DNA of 64,000 bases from Cordylochernes scorpioides. Lineage: Eukaryota; Arthropoda; Arachnida; Pseudoscorpiones; Chernetidae. This document shows positions 21,377 through 31,852 of this stretch, piece by piece. The notes beneath the pieces were generated by a model. It worked only from the letters and a program-made list of their open reading frames with translations. It ran no database searches and was not told where the DNA came from. The stretch is from NCBI GenBank assembly GCA_030710605.1, contig CP092884.1:22797483-22861482 (forward strand), written 5' to 3'. The position numbers and the translations under genes are program-made. Each line of letters starts with the position of its first letter. The first letter of the stretch is position 1.

Positions 21377-24300
21377 TTATGTACAGTCGAGGAGATTCCC
21401 CCAACGACAAAGAGTCCTCCTCCAGACAGTAAGGGGGTTTTCACGTTCTCCCTTCATCTCAAGGCTCAGAAAGAACCCGTGTATTGATGACTTGGCTGAC
21501 GCGAGGATGGCGAGGGCGTCGTCATCCAGCCCTTGACCGAAGAGCCAGCCCTGCAGGTCGGGTGGTTGCTGTATCATGCTGAAGGCCTCCCGTATGAGGG
21601 GCCTGATGGAGCTGCAGGACCAGTAGCGGTGGGCCAACGTCAGGTCACTAGAACCACAGGCAATACAGGTCTCTCGAGCAGAGGCCGGATGTGCAGGATG
21701 GGAAGAGCGTGCAGGGTCAGCTGTACTGCAATGTCGGCATTGTGCCCTAAGAAGGCGCAAGGTCGAAGCGATGGCCAGCCGACGGTAAAAGGGATGTTGA
21801 AAAAGTCTTGCCAACGGTACAGAAGCTGGGCGATGGGCAGGGTTGCCAGGCGTGGTCGCTCAAGTGTACGGTGGATGGTGCGGGTAGTTAGGCGCATAAG
21901 CGGAGTCACCGTCCCGCGCAGCACCACAGCTTCGCCAAGGTTGTCCGTCCGGTGGGACCCTGAGAGGTTTTTTTCAATCAGCCTATTGCAGAAGTTGGCC
22001 AACGCTGTGGGGTCTCCATCGAAGTCCCCGATTCGTGCTCCCATCCACCGTGCAGCGGCTAAGAGGTCAGGTGGCCGGAGGAACCTGCATCCTCCGATTA
22101 TGGCGAGGTCCCTCAGTGGGTGCTCCAGCGCTAGGAAGTCCGAAACTGCTTCCCATATCTTCAAGAGTCTACGACGTCGAGGTGGAAGCCATTTACCGGA
22201 TGGAAGGGGAGTTAACCAGGCCCCACTATCTGTGAGCCAAGAGTAGGCGTTGAGACTTCCACGAAGCGAAGCTTGGACACCTTTCATACATGCCAGTCTC
22301 AGCTGCGTGCCGACGTCGAGGAGGCCGAAGCCCCCCAAGGAGACAGGACGTGCTAGAACACATCCCGGCAGCCAGGCAGTGCGCCCAGGTCCCCAGACAA
22401 AACGCACTAGTCGATCTTGGAGCTTAGAGATGGTGGAGTGGGTAGGCAGATATTCGTGAAGATGGTGTACCACTGAGGAGAGCACCAGGGAGTTTGCAGC
22501 TCTTGCCCTCCCAACGAGAGAGAGGCTGCGAACGAAGGGGGACCATCTTGCAGCGGCCGTCTTCATCAGTTCGACCAGATGGTTCTTCTGGACTGATGTT
22601 CCATGTCCTGTAGTCACTAGACAGCCCAGCACCTTCAATTGGGCTGTTGACCAGCAGATGTCCAGAGGGGAATCGACCCGGTTTCTCCAAGCGCCACACC
22701 ACAGAACTTTGTATTCGCTGTAGTTTATTCGTACTCCTGATACATGGCGGAATTCGTCGAAGATATTTTTGACGAGTTTGAATTGCTCATCATTCCGTAT
22801 GAGTAAGTTGATGTCGTCAGCATAGGCCAGGACGTTGCCTTGGCCGAGTACCCGCTCTAGACGACGTAGGAGTGGTCCTGTCGCAATGCTGAACAAGGCG
22901 GCACTGGCGGCGCAGCCCTGTTTGACTCCGTTCAGCAATGGAAATGTCGTGTGTAGTGCTTTTTTACTCTGACTGTAGCGTCTGCCCCGTCGTAGAGTAC
23001 GAGGAGCCAACCGATGAAGGCTGGCGGCGGCTGGAGTGACACCAGTAGAGAAATCAGGAAACCCCGGTCCAAGGTGTCGAAGGCAGACTCAAGGACTGTG
23101 GAGATTACAGCTAGCGGTGTGTTGTTCCTTGAGGCTGCGGCGACCTCGTCAGAAATGCGAGCTATATTCCAAGAGGAGGACCGTCCCGGAACAGCGTAGG
23201 TCTGACACTCCGGCACTAGGCGAGGAAGATGAGGTCGAAGTCGCCCGAGGAGAACGCTGCTGAGGACCCGATAGTCTGTCGTTGGAATGGAGATGGGTCT
23301 GTAGCCGTTGAGGCCCGGAGCACCATGCGACTTGAGTATGAGACAGATGGAGTTCCGTCGTGATGAAGAAGGTAATTTCCCAAAAATCCGCTACGCCTCG
23401 AAGAGACGTTGGAGCGCACCAACGAAGAACTCATCAAAGGCCATCATCAGTACGCAGGGTATTTCATCCCATCCAGGTGCTCTTTCGAGCGGTAGGCGGC
23501 GGATGGCTGCGGTAATATCCTCCGAAGAAATCTCGTGCCTGTGTAGGGGATCACTGTTTTCTATGATGATGGGGGTCGTTACCTCACGCAGGATATCTGC
23601 GGCAATGTAAAGGGTGCAGGACGGGCGAGAGAAACGTTCCCGGAAGGTTGTGAAGATCTTGCGACGCGCCGCTTGACCTTCCATGGGACGCCCATTCTCG
23701 TCGTATATGTTGTTCAGTCCTGAGCGATGCACACGGAGCGCCCGGCTAAGGTCTGTCAGTGATGGGAGGTCTGCGTCCATTGACATGGCTTCGAGCCTGG
23801 CTTGGAGGAACCGGCTGGCACGGATAATGTAGTCATCTTCAGCGACGCGGAGGACATCAAGGCACTTGATCCGTGAGACTATATTTGCCTTGATGGAAGT
23901 CCAATTTCTCCATAGTTCTCTGTTGGACAGGTCGGTGATAGTACTAGATGCCTCGTCAAAGAGCGTCGCCACTCTGGCAATAACAATCCTTGAGTGAAGC
24001 ATGGCAGCGATGCATGGCGGGCGTGGAGGGGGTAGTTGGCCTAACTGAAGAATCACAGCACGGTGGTCCGACAGTGTGTAGTTAGTTGTCCAGTAATGGG
24101 TGACGTGGTCAAAGAGCCTAGATGGTAGAAGGATTCGATCAAGACGACTTGTGTCGATCCGGCTTCCGAATGTGGCGACCCTAGTTGGTAGGTGCGTGGC
24201 CTCAAAGATGTACGCAGCGTTCACGAGGCCGACTTGTTCCAGGAGTTCTGTGAGGGCTTCTACTGAACCGGAATTTATGTGGCTTGTGGATTTTTCGGAG

Positions 24301-24692
24301 ATATTTAGGTCACCGAGGACCCAGGCATTTTCTCTGATGACTTCAGCCACGATGGTCTGCAGCTGAAGGAGCCGCTCGCCTAGAGCATGGGAAAGGTGAC
24401 AGTTGACAAAAGTCTTTCCTGCGATCTTCCCTGGCCATAGTATGCGCTACCACAGGAAGGTGACCCCAGGAGCTACGACACAGGCAAGTCCAGATCCAAT
24501 GGTAGACGTCGATGGCGCGATGGTTGCTTTGTAACCAAAACAGAGATCTTGTTAATTGTCCAGGGCCGTGACGTTGGCCTCCTGCACGATTGCGATGTCG
24601 ATGGCATGCTGCTGGTGGAAGCAGCAGAGTTCCATGTTTCTATGGCGAGCGGCGAGGCTGCGCACGTTGAGCGTCGCAATGCGGAAGCTCAT
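21377..24692 (-). pseudogene. LINE ORF2: endonuclease and reverse transcriptase
   Basis: Starts at ATG 24692 ('MSFRIATLNVRSL', the N-terminus of an endonuclease/exonuclease/phosphatase fold; 'GDLNISEK', 'SRLDRILL' and 'SDHRAVIL' follow). The reverse transcriptase has 'NGVKQGCAAS' and catalytic 'LAYADDINLL'; the C-terminus holds 'CIACGSSDLTLAH' plus 'YWSC', a CCHC-type finger. Reading it needs several frame changes (near 24380-24480, 23400-23440, 23216, 23010 and 21650-21810), so it is inactive. The start overlaps the ORF1 stop as ATGA (24689-24692), suggesting coupled translation in the live element. Confidence 0.88.
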
Positions 24693-25461
24693 TGCTGTTG
24701 TTTAGCAGAGGATCTGACTCTTGAAAGCTTATTGTAGAGGGTACACGAAGTATCCGCCAACAGAGCCATGAGCCTAGTAGCCAAGATGTCGATGGCCTTC
24801 TTCTGCTCCGAGTTCGATGTTTCTAGGAGGGAGTTGAGCTTTCCGTTCATGGTAAATGCTGTGAGAAGGGTTTCCCTCTCCAGCACCAGTGTTTGGAGAT
24901 TATCAATAGCCGCCAAAGCCTCGCGGTTCTCAATTAGAGAGTTAATTTGCTGTTGTGGCTTGAGTTTTTCCGGGTGTTCCTTGTTCTGTGGTGAAGCTTG
25001 AGGTGGGGGGGGGGGGGGGGGGGGGGGGTGTCGATCTTCACTTCAGGGGTTTCAGGTTTTTTTGTAGAGGTGCTTACTTCGGTAAGTACTTTGTCCGTGA
25101 CGATTGTGGCAGGTGTTGCCTGTGGGGGAAGCACAGGAGCGTGGGCCACTAGAATAGAAGCTGCTGTCGTCGTGTCCATGAGCGGGCGGCATAGGAGCAG
25201 GGCTGGTAACCACGCGCGCATGCTCCCTATACTTGCGGTCGACTTCTGCGGGGAAGGTGCTTGAGGCTCCGCTGCCGCCTTGGGGTTCTGTGGGCAGTTA
25301 ACACGGCGGTGGCCCAAATTTTGGCATTTGTTGCACCGGATCCCGTGAGAAAAGAATGCCGGAATGGTCTCTCCTCCTACCTTGATGTCGATACGCGTGG
25401 GGAGCTGATGGATATTCAGGCCATCGTTCAGCATCATGAATGCTTCCCGCCTACTGTCCAT
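24689..25461 (-). pseudogene. LINE ORF1: CCHC nucleic-acid-binding protein
   Basis: Begins near 25461 ('MDSRREAFMMLNDG'), has a knuckle 'CNKCQNLGHRRVNC' in the first quarter, a Pro/Ala-rich middle, and a C-terminal helical segment (24689-24916, 'LLETSNSEQKKAID'). The frame is lost within a G homopolymer (about 25003-25028; C tract on the coding strand), which splits the two halves. The true start may lie upstream, beyond the truncation. Confidence 0.8.
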
Positions 25462-25535
25462 GACTGTGATAGTTCCCGAGAGGGAGTTTGTCTAAACAAA
25501 TAGAAATATAAACTTAGGTACAAGAATAACAGCTA

Positions 25536-26035
25536 ATAGAAGACTAGACACGGAAATAAAATGCTAAATTGCAATGGGAAAAACAAGCTTTTTGGAACAA
25601 CAAATATATAAAGGGGCACTACCAATATTAAAATGAAACAAAGACTGATAAAGACACTAACCTGGCCTATACTAACATATGGCTGTAAGTAGTGGACATT
25701 ACTAAAATCTTTAATCAAACGAATATAGAAGCCTTCGAGACATAACTTTACAAAAGAGCTCTCAAAATTCCTTGGACAGATATGATAATATATAATCAAG
25801 TCCTCGATCGAATGGGTACAGAACGTCAGATAATAAAGTTCATAAAACAACGAAAACGGAGGTTTGCTGGACATGTGATGCGCGGATCAGCAGGAGAGAC
25901 ATTGCTGACAGTGTTGGAGGGAACGCTCCGGGGGAAGAGATCGAGGGGAAGGATCGACAGGGATACACAGACGATCTAAAACAATGGACTGGACGAGACA
26001 CTTACAAGGAGATGAAGAGGCTGGTGGAGGGAGAT
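25536..26035 (+). pseudogene. RTE-like LINE 3' coding fragment
   Basis: The C-terminal part of an endonuclease-reverse transcriptase: 'RRLDTEIK', 'LTWPILTYGC', then 'FIKQRKRRFAGHVMRG' and 'LEGTLRGKRSRGR'. These blocks are typical of the RTE-type C-terminus (family knowledge). Stops and frame changes occur at about 25590, 25690 and 25980. The 5' portion with the catalytic residues is missing. It runs directly into the tandem repeat at 26036. Confidence 0.8.
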
Positions 26036-26365
26036 ATGGAGAGACCATGTGGCCCATCCTCAGTAGAGGAAGGCATTGAAGGAAGGAAGTATGGAGAGAC
26101 CATGTGGTCCACCCTCAGTAGAGAAAGGCACTGAGGGAAGGAAGTATGGAGAGACCATGTGGCTCATCCTTAGTAGTGGAAGGCATTGAAAGAAGGAACT
26201 ATGGAGATACCATGTGGCTCATCCTCAGTAGAGGGAGGCATTGAAGGAAGGAAGTATAGAGAGACCATATGGTCTACCCTCAGTAGTGGAAGGCATTGAA
26301 GGAAGGAAGTATGGAGAGATCATATGGCCCACCCTCAGTAGAGGAAAGCATTGAAGGAGGAGGAA
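26036..26365 (+). repeat. 55-bp tandem repeat, six units, from a LINE 3' end
   Basis: ATGGAGAGACCATGTGG-type starts fall at 26036, 26091, 26146, 26201, 26256 and 26311, exactly 55 bp apart. The unit contains the last LINE codons ('DHVAHPQ' then stop) plus 3' sequence, so the array is an amplification of the LINE terminus. Confidence 0.85.
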
Positions 26366-27236
26366 ACTTGAAACTCTCAAGACTTGAACCAAACTTCTCG
26401 TGATTAAATCCGGAACGAGCTAATGAGATTAAGGCCTACATGTTGTTGTGCAAATACAATGGGGATGCAAAAAGGTGCTTCTCCTGGAAGTGCCCAGTCA
26501 TGTCCCATCCCATTCAAAGAACTCTTACAGAGATGCCGCCGACCTGGATGCCTTTTGTATCAGACATTTCTAAATATTTTTTCCCTAAGGCTTTATTTGG
26601 GATTCTACCATATTTGTGTTATCATTAAAATAATTCATTAAATATAGGATGATGGATGAATTCATAGCCTTATAACATTGCATATTATTTATTATTAATA
26701 GCAAGGATACAAAACAAACTTAGCATATACAAAACAAAGAACAATAATCATTATATACAAGAGATCCTTTTCAAACACGAGAGCTCATCTATAGCCATTG
26801 CTACTCTGTGTAATATTCCAAAAGCCCTTCTATTAAAAATAGACTAAAAAGGATAAATTATTTCAGCTATCACCACCAAACAATTAGATTCATATAAGAT
26901 AAAATAAAAGTGGCGGGTGACGATCATAATGAATTTCGAATTTTATGTCTTAATATAAAGCGTCTGATTAGCAAGTTTTTATGTTTAACAAAATAATCAA
27001 ACTTTTCATTCAATATATGATGGTTAAAAAGTGAGTACATCGATAAATATACTTCCTCAAATAAATAAAAATAATATTTTGAATCAATATTTAATTTAAT
27101 TACATGGTATAAGGACACAGCTATCATTTTAATCATATATTGCAGTGAAAAATTATCAGTATGAAATTATTTATTTCGAAGAAGGAATCAAATTTAACGG
27201 CGACGAGTTTCTTTATTTGTACTGTATAATCGGCAA
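26366..27236. other. AT-rich spacer, no gene seen
   Basis: No supported gene. A short block near 26905-26930 (AAAAGTGGCGGGTGACGATC) is an inverted relative of 9272-9295. Confidence 0.45.
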
Positions 27237-27274
27237 GCTTTCGGACTGTGACGTCCTTCAGCAGGCAACTATCC
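27237..27274 (-). other. Hairpin module ending GAAAGC (copy 2)
   Basis: The minus strand reads CCTGCTGAAGGAC, loop, GTCCGAAAGCTTG, followed by AATAAAG and an AAACTCGTCG stretch. Same layout as the module at 5362. Confidence 0.5.
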
Positions 27275-27733
27275 AAGAAACTAGAATACTATATATATAA
27301 ATGTCGATTTTTTACATAATTATAAATATTTTATGAAATGAATGATTATTATATAATTTTTTTCTTCTTTTTTTTATCTCCGTATACAAATTTGTTGTGA
27401 GAAAAGGATGATTGCTAATAATGCAGAGAAAGGCAAAAAAAAAAAAACCATCTGAAAAAGAACCATCTAAAAAAGAAAAACGCGTAAATAGTTTAAATTT
27501 TGGAAGAATTTATAATGTTGTCATGACAACTTCTTTTGATAAAATTGTAAAATATTTTACTTCACTTTTTGTAATCAGAATGATATTTATATAGATCTTA
27601 TACTGTGTAATGAAGAAATATAGATTCATGCGCTACGAATTACTGTTCATATAACACTTTTGTACTGTATACTTTTGTACACTATATTGTACGATATAAA
27701 AAAAGTTTATACACTTGTTGAAGAATATTTATT

Positions 27734-27849
27734 ATGGAAATTCGAAACTATTATAGATGCGTATGATTCTTTTAAAAATAAAACAATTTCTACTGCCCTT
27801 AAATTTTTAAAAGAATCATACGCGTCTATAATAGTTTCGAATTTTCCTA
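27734..27849. mobile_element. Palindromic MITE (about 45-bp arms)
   Basis: GGAAATTCGAAACTATTATA at 27736 pairs with TATAATAGTTTCGAATTTTCC near 27829-27848, continuing through TGCGTATGATTCTTTTAAAA. The loop contains TTTCTACTGCCCTT, resembling the TTCTACTGTCC family end. The right flank, CAGATGGCGCGCTAATGC, is shared with 9957-9976. Confidence 0.7.
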
Positions 27850-27873
27850 ACAGATGGCGCGCTAATGCATCAT

Positions 27874-28101
27874 AATATAAATTGTAACAACACACTGCCT
27901 CCGAGGATAAGTTTATTGTTTTATTTAAATGATCTTTCAGAGCTTTCGGGTATTACAAACCCTTCTACAGGAGTATACAACGAGGTATAAAACTGTTGTA
28001 TACTCTTGTAGAATGATTTGTTATACCCGAAAGCTTAAGAAATCGTTTAAATAAAACAAGAAACTCATCCTCGGAGGCAGTGTGTTGTTACAATTTATAT
28101 T
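27874..28101. mobile_element. Palindromic element with about 107-bp arms
   Basis: Left arm 27874-27981, right arm 27994-28101, loop about 12 bp. Arms share AATATAAATTGTAACAACAC, CTGCCTCCGAGGAT and GAGTATACAAC. Each arm carries the GAAAGC hairpin module (27942-27971 minus, 28004-28034 plus). It abuts the preceding palindrome. Confidence 0.8.
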
Positions 28102-28469
28102 TCAGAGGATTCCATCACTCAAAGAATATTTGTTTATAAAATGCTAGGGCTTCATTTGATGCTTATATTCATTAGTGGCGTTAGAAGTAAACACACAAAA
28201 AGAGGGTAATATCCATATTGTAAAATTAAAATAATCTACTATTAAAGCTCATCTTTAGATCTTTGTGTGAATCAAGGGAAGGATAGATTGCTAAATCAAT
28301 CTAATATTTTATTTAAAAAAAAAAAGCGAACAAAACAGACGAATATCTCGACATTGGCTTCAGCAGCCGACACCATCCTCCGCCGCAATCAATCCATCGA
28401 CCCAGTTGACGAAATTTGTCCTTAGAGTATTTTGAAATTAGGTAATACAGACACGGTCGGTGTAGACAG
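28102..28469. other. Spacer, no gene seen
   Basis: Moderately AT-rich; no coding signal or repeat partner. Confidence 0.45.
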
Positions 28470-29165
28470 TCTCTACACTGAATAATAGGACGCTGAAGAC
28501 ATCAGCAGCACTGAAATAGACATGGTCTGTTCCAGACACGGTCGACGAAGACATCAGTAGCACCGAAATACGCAAAGTCTGTTTTAGACACAATCAGGGA
28601 AGACATCAACAGTACCGAAATACGCAAAGTCTGTTCCAGGCACGGACGGCGAAGATATCAGCAGCACCGAAATATACAAAGTCTGTTCCAGATTCGATCG
28701 GAAAAGACACTAGCAACACAAATACACATGGTCTGTTCCAGATACGGACGGGGAAGACATCAGTAGCACCCAAATACACATAGTCTGTTCCAGACACAGT
28801 CGGTGAAGGCACCAGCAGCACCGAAATACGCAAAGTCTGTTCCAGATACGGTCGGAGAAGACACTAGAAACACTGAAATACACATGGTCTGTTCCAGACA
28901 CGGACGGCGAAGACATCAGTAGCACCCAAATACACAAAGTCTGTTCTAGACACAGTCGGTGAAGGCACCAGCAGCACCGAAATACGCAAAGTCTGTTCCA
29001 GATACGGTCGGAGAAGACACTAGAAACACTGAAATACACATGGTCTGTTCCAGACACGGACAGCGAAGACATCAGTAGCACCGAAATACACAAAGTCTGT
29101 TCTAGACACAGTCGGTGAAGGCATCATTAGCACCGAAATACGCTAAATATGCTCTGGTCACAGTC
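28470..29165 (+). repeat. 52-bp satellite with 156-bp higher-order repeat
   Basis: GTCTGTTCC-type landmarks lie at 28525, 28577, 28629, 28681, 28731, 28783, 28835, 28887, 28939, 28991, 29043 and 29095: 52 bp spacing with one 50-bp unit. From about 28681 on, three unit types (ending ATACACATG, ATACACAAAG/ATAG and ATACGCAAAG) cycle in order three times, giving a 156-bp higher-order period. Minus-strand ORFs here are repeat artefacts. Confidence 0.88.
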
Positions 29166-30786
29166 GGTAAAGACAGCCGCTTCATAAAAAAAAAATTCCT
29201 GTCAATAAGTTTATTACAGAAATTTTTAATTATTCGAATGGCATAATGCAACCAGTTCACCCAGTAGGTTTGATACCAGGATTGTCTTCAGGACTGGGGA
29301 CCAGAAAACTTTGGCTAAAATATGATTTAGTTCAATTCCAGAGGGTATTAAATCGGGAATTTACAACACACACATACTCACACGTCTCTTAATTGTAAAA
29401 ATAAAACCTTGAAATTCTTGTGTCTTCACTATGACTTCTAAAACATACTCTAAGATGCCTCTCTTTTTATTGTTTTTAAGCGATAATTTATAGTAAATCC
29501 TCGTTATAGCTCTTTAATTACTCGGTTTTAACATCACAAAGTCTGAAAGACTCAAGTGTCTTAACTGTGGTTATATGACAACAACATTGATTATAACAAC
29601 CTAAAACCTTGATCCCAAGTGATATTGATAAAGGTTTATAGAATTTTGACTGAATGAGGATAATTTGAGGCTAAATGCTATTTCTTATTAACGTACAATT
29701 GGGGAAAACAGGGGAATAGAAGAGATTGACAATATCCTAGGTTGAATTAAGGTCGATAACATGGATTAAGGTCTGTATTGCTACTTGGGGAGTTGTTCTC
29801 TCTATGGGGAGAATTCCGCCAAGAACTGAGCCACCTGCCTCCAATAGGATCCTAAGCTTGCTCTTCCTTATTGCTTATCGCCTAACTTCAAACAATCTCT
29901 ACACATCAATTCCTACAAGTATGATGATGAAATATGCATCTCTTTTCATTATTCAACTGAACATTAATGATTGATTGCGCCAGGTATCAACTAAGTCAAG
30001 GGATCTTCCCAACTCACTGATAGTCTGCCCGGTCTTTTCACCACAAGTCTTGGCGGTGAGATCTTATCATCTTAATGATGGTCTATATACACTCATGGAA
30101 AAACTTTAAAAAGTGGAACGTCTTTGATTTCGCCGGTCATTTGTTTTTTGAAGGCGACAGAGGCAATTTTGTTCACACTTGGTTATCTCGTGTGTTTTCA
30201 ATAAAGTTCACTGTGATATCTTTCAGAGTTATTGTCTGAATCCTGATATACATGCTGAAAGGTACAACTTCCGTGTACTTAAGTATTGTCTATGGGTGTA
30301 GGTCTATAGGTCTATAGGTAAAGACAAAAATGGTTACAAAAATATTGACAGAAATTAGAATTTGCAATAAATATAATCGGTAAAATATTTATGATATATA
30401 AATATTATATCAATTATATTATCTCTACAAACCTTACTTAGATGAAAAGGTTTGGCTCAGCAGTGGTGAACCTTCTCAGTGGTTTCGCCAAATTAATCTC
30501 CAGACCGCTCAACTTTGGCTTGTTTTTCTTATATACCCTGCATTTATTATGGAAATAACAGCTAAAGTGTATTTAGGGAACCTATAGACCTAGACCTATA
30601 GGTCTGTAGAGGTGCATAACATATAATACATATATGCATCGAGCAATGATCTTCAACAAATATTATTTTATATTACAACTATTATTAGCTAATTGCAATA
30701 TCTGTTGATATAATAATTGATAATATATACATGTGAAAAACATAGTACAAAAGTGAAATTGTACTGGGATCTGATGGATAAATGAA
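29166..30786. other. AT-rich region; MITE fragments only
   Basis: No gene supported. A relative of the 20312 repeat lies at 30088-30275 and a fragment of the TTCTACTGTCC MITE at about 30450-30520 (GGCTCAGCAGTGGTGAACC). Short GGTCTATA duplications occur near 30300 and 30580. Confidence 0.5.
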
Positions 30787-31081
30787 GAAAAAGCATCTCC
30801 TGATCGTGAAACTAAAAGTTGCTGATATGGCTTACGCCATCTGTCAGAATAAATATCAAATATTCGTTTATTTTAAATTATTCCAGAATTGACCAAATAC
30901 CTAATCTTGATTAATCAAGAAGAGCTAACCACGTATCTTACCTGATTAATCAAAAATGAGTATTTGGCCAATTCTAGAATAATTAAAAATCAACGAATAG
31001 TTAATATTTATTCCGATAGATGGAGCGAACCATGAGCATCTTTTAGTTGCATGATCGGGAGATGCCTTTTTCTTAAAAAGG
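30787..31081. mobile_element. Long-inverted-repeat MITE, AAGCATCTCC family (copy 1)
   Basis: The left end AAAAAGCATCTCCTGATCG is complementary to the right end ATCGGGAGATGCCTTTTT. Pairing continues through TCAGAATAAAT/ATTTATTCCGA and the AATTATTCCAGAATTG core. A second copy lies at 61104-61377. The centre contains TTGATTAATCAAGAA. Confidence 0.8.
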
Positions 31082-31367
31082 AAATTTGTTGCCAAATAGT
31101 AATATTACAAATTTGAACGATAGATGGCGTATAATTGAAGTTGTAAACATTCGGAAATTAAGTCAATTTGTCAGGCAATTATTTAAATTGAAGACTATTT
31201 CTACGGACCTTATATAATGCAATGATGAAAGTTGTAAAGGAATATAAGGACTCATCACAATGACAATATCTTCTATTACAATTTCTACCATTGCTGTAAA
31301 TGATCTGTGGTTTATACCAGTTGGCCTACCTAGATTACATACAACCTTCCAATATATATATATATAT

Positions 31368-31485
31368 TAAAAATGGCATATCCTGACCAGGAGCACATGT
31401 GCTTTACAGAAGGCAGAGCGCCATCTGGTGGAACAGAAATCAACTAAACATTGATTTAGCCTGTTCCCTGATATTTGGCCAACCC
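31368..31485 (+). mobile_element. MITE, GGCATATCCTGACC family (copy 2)
   Basis: Nearly identical over about 118 bp to 31645-31765, and related to 20571-20850. Contains, on the minus strand, CCACCAGATGGCGC (31418-31431), a full match to the CTCF consensus core. Its sequence continues to about 31565 with TTGATAAATCAAGAAAA. Confidence 0.75.
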
Positions 31486-31644
31486 AATTTCTTGATAAAT
31501 CAAGAAAAATATTTTTTGATCTCAATGGCTTCCCGAAAAACCAAGAAATGGGTATTTAAGGCCAAACTTGCGTAAATACGCTTAGCACATTAAAAAACGA
31601 AATAAGAAAATAAAAGATAAAAAGATAAGGTGTTGAAATCAATA

Positions 31645-31765
31645 TTAAAAATGGCATATCCTGACCAGGAGCACATGTGCTTTACAGAAGGCAGAGCGCC
31701 ATCTGGTGGAACAGAAATCAACTAAACATTGATTTAGCCTGTTCCCTGATATTTGGCCAACCCAA
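31645..31765 (+). mobile_element. MITE, GGCATATCCTGACC family (copy 3, direct repeat)
   Basis: Direct repeat of 31368-31485, ending at an (AT)n stretch at 31766 where homology stops. Again contains the minus-strand CCACCAGATGGCGC (31696-31709). Confidence 0.75.
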
Positions 31766-31852
31766 ATATATATATATATTATCGTCCCTAGTACACGTGG
31801 TACAGGCCATGATAATCATGGTGGGTAGAAGTTGGTGACTACTTTTAATGTA

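Larger units (their letters stand above)
21265..25495 (-). mobile_element. Tx1/L1-like LINE with two ORFs, degraded
   Basis: A GC-rich non-LTR retrotransposon of about 4.2 kb. 3' UTR at 21265-21376 (TTTTATTGACATC-type sequence shared with 5545), ORF2 at 21377-24692, ORF1 at 24689-25461. Truncated at the 5' end near 25495, where TAACAGC-type AT-rich sequence and an RTE-like fragment begin. Clade assignment (Tx1/L1 against R1-like) rests on the CCHC ORF1, the N-terminal endonuclease and the C-terminal CCHC finger and would need a tree. Confidence 0.88.

Noticed and set aside
25003..25028. Long G run suspected as assembly error
   Set aside because: It does break ORF1, but homopolymers of this length occur naturally; it cannot be judged without reads, so it is noted only as the frame-break point.
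28606..29093. Minus-strand ORFs of 75 and 127 residues
   Set aside because: They are readings of the 52-bp satellite; the period is not a multiple of three and the frames drift.
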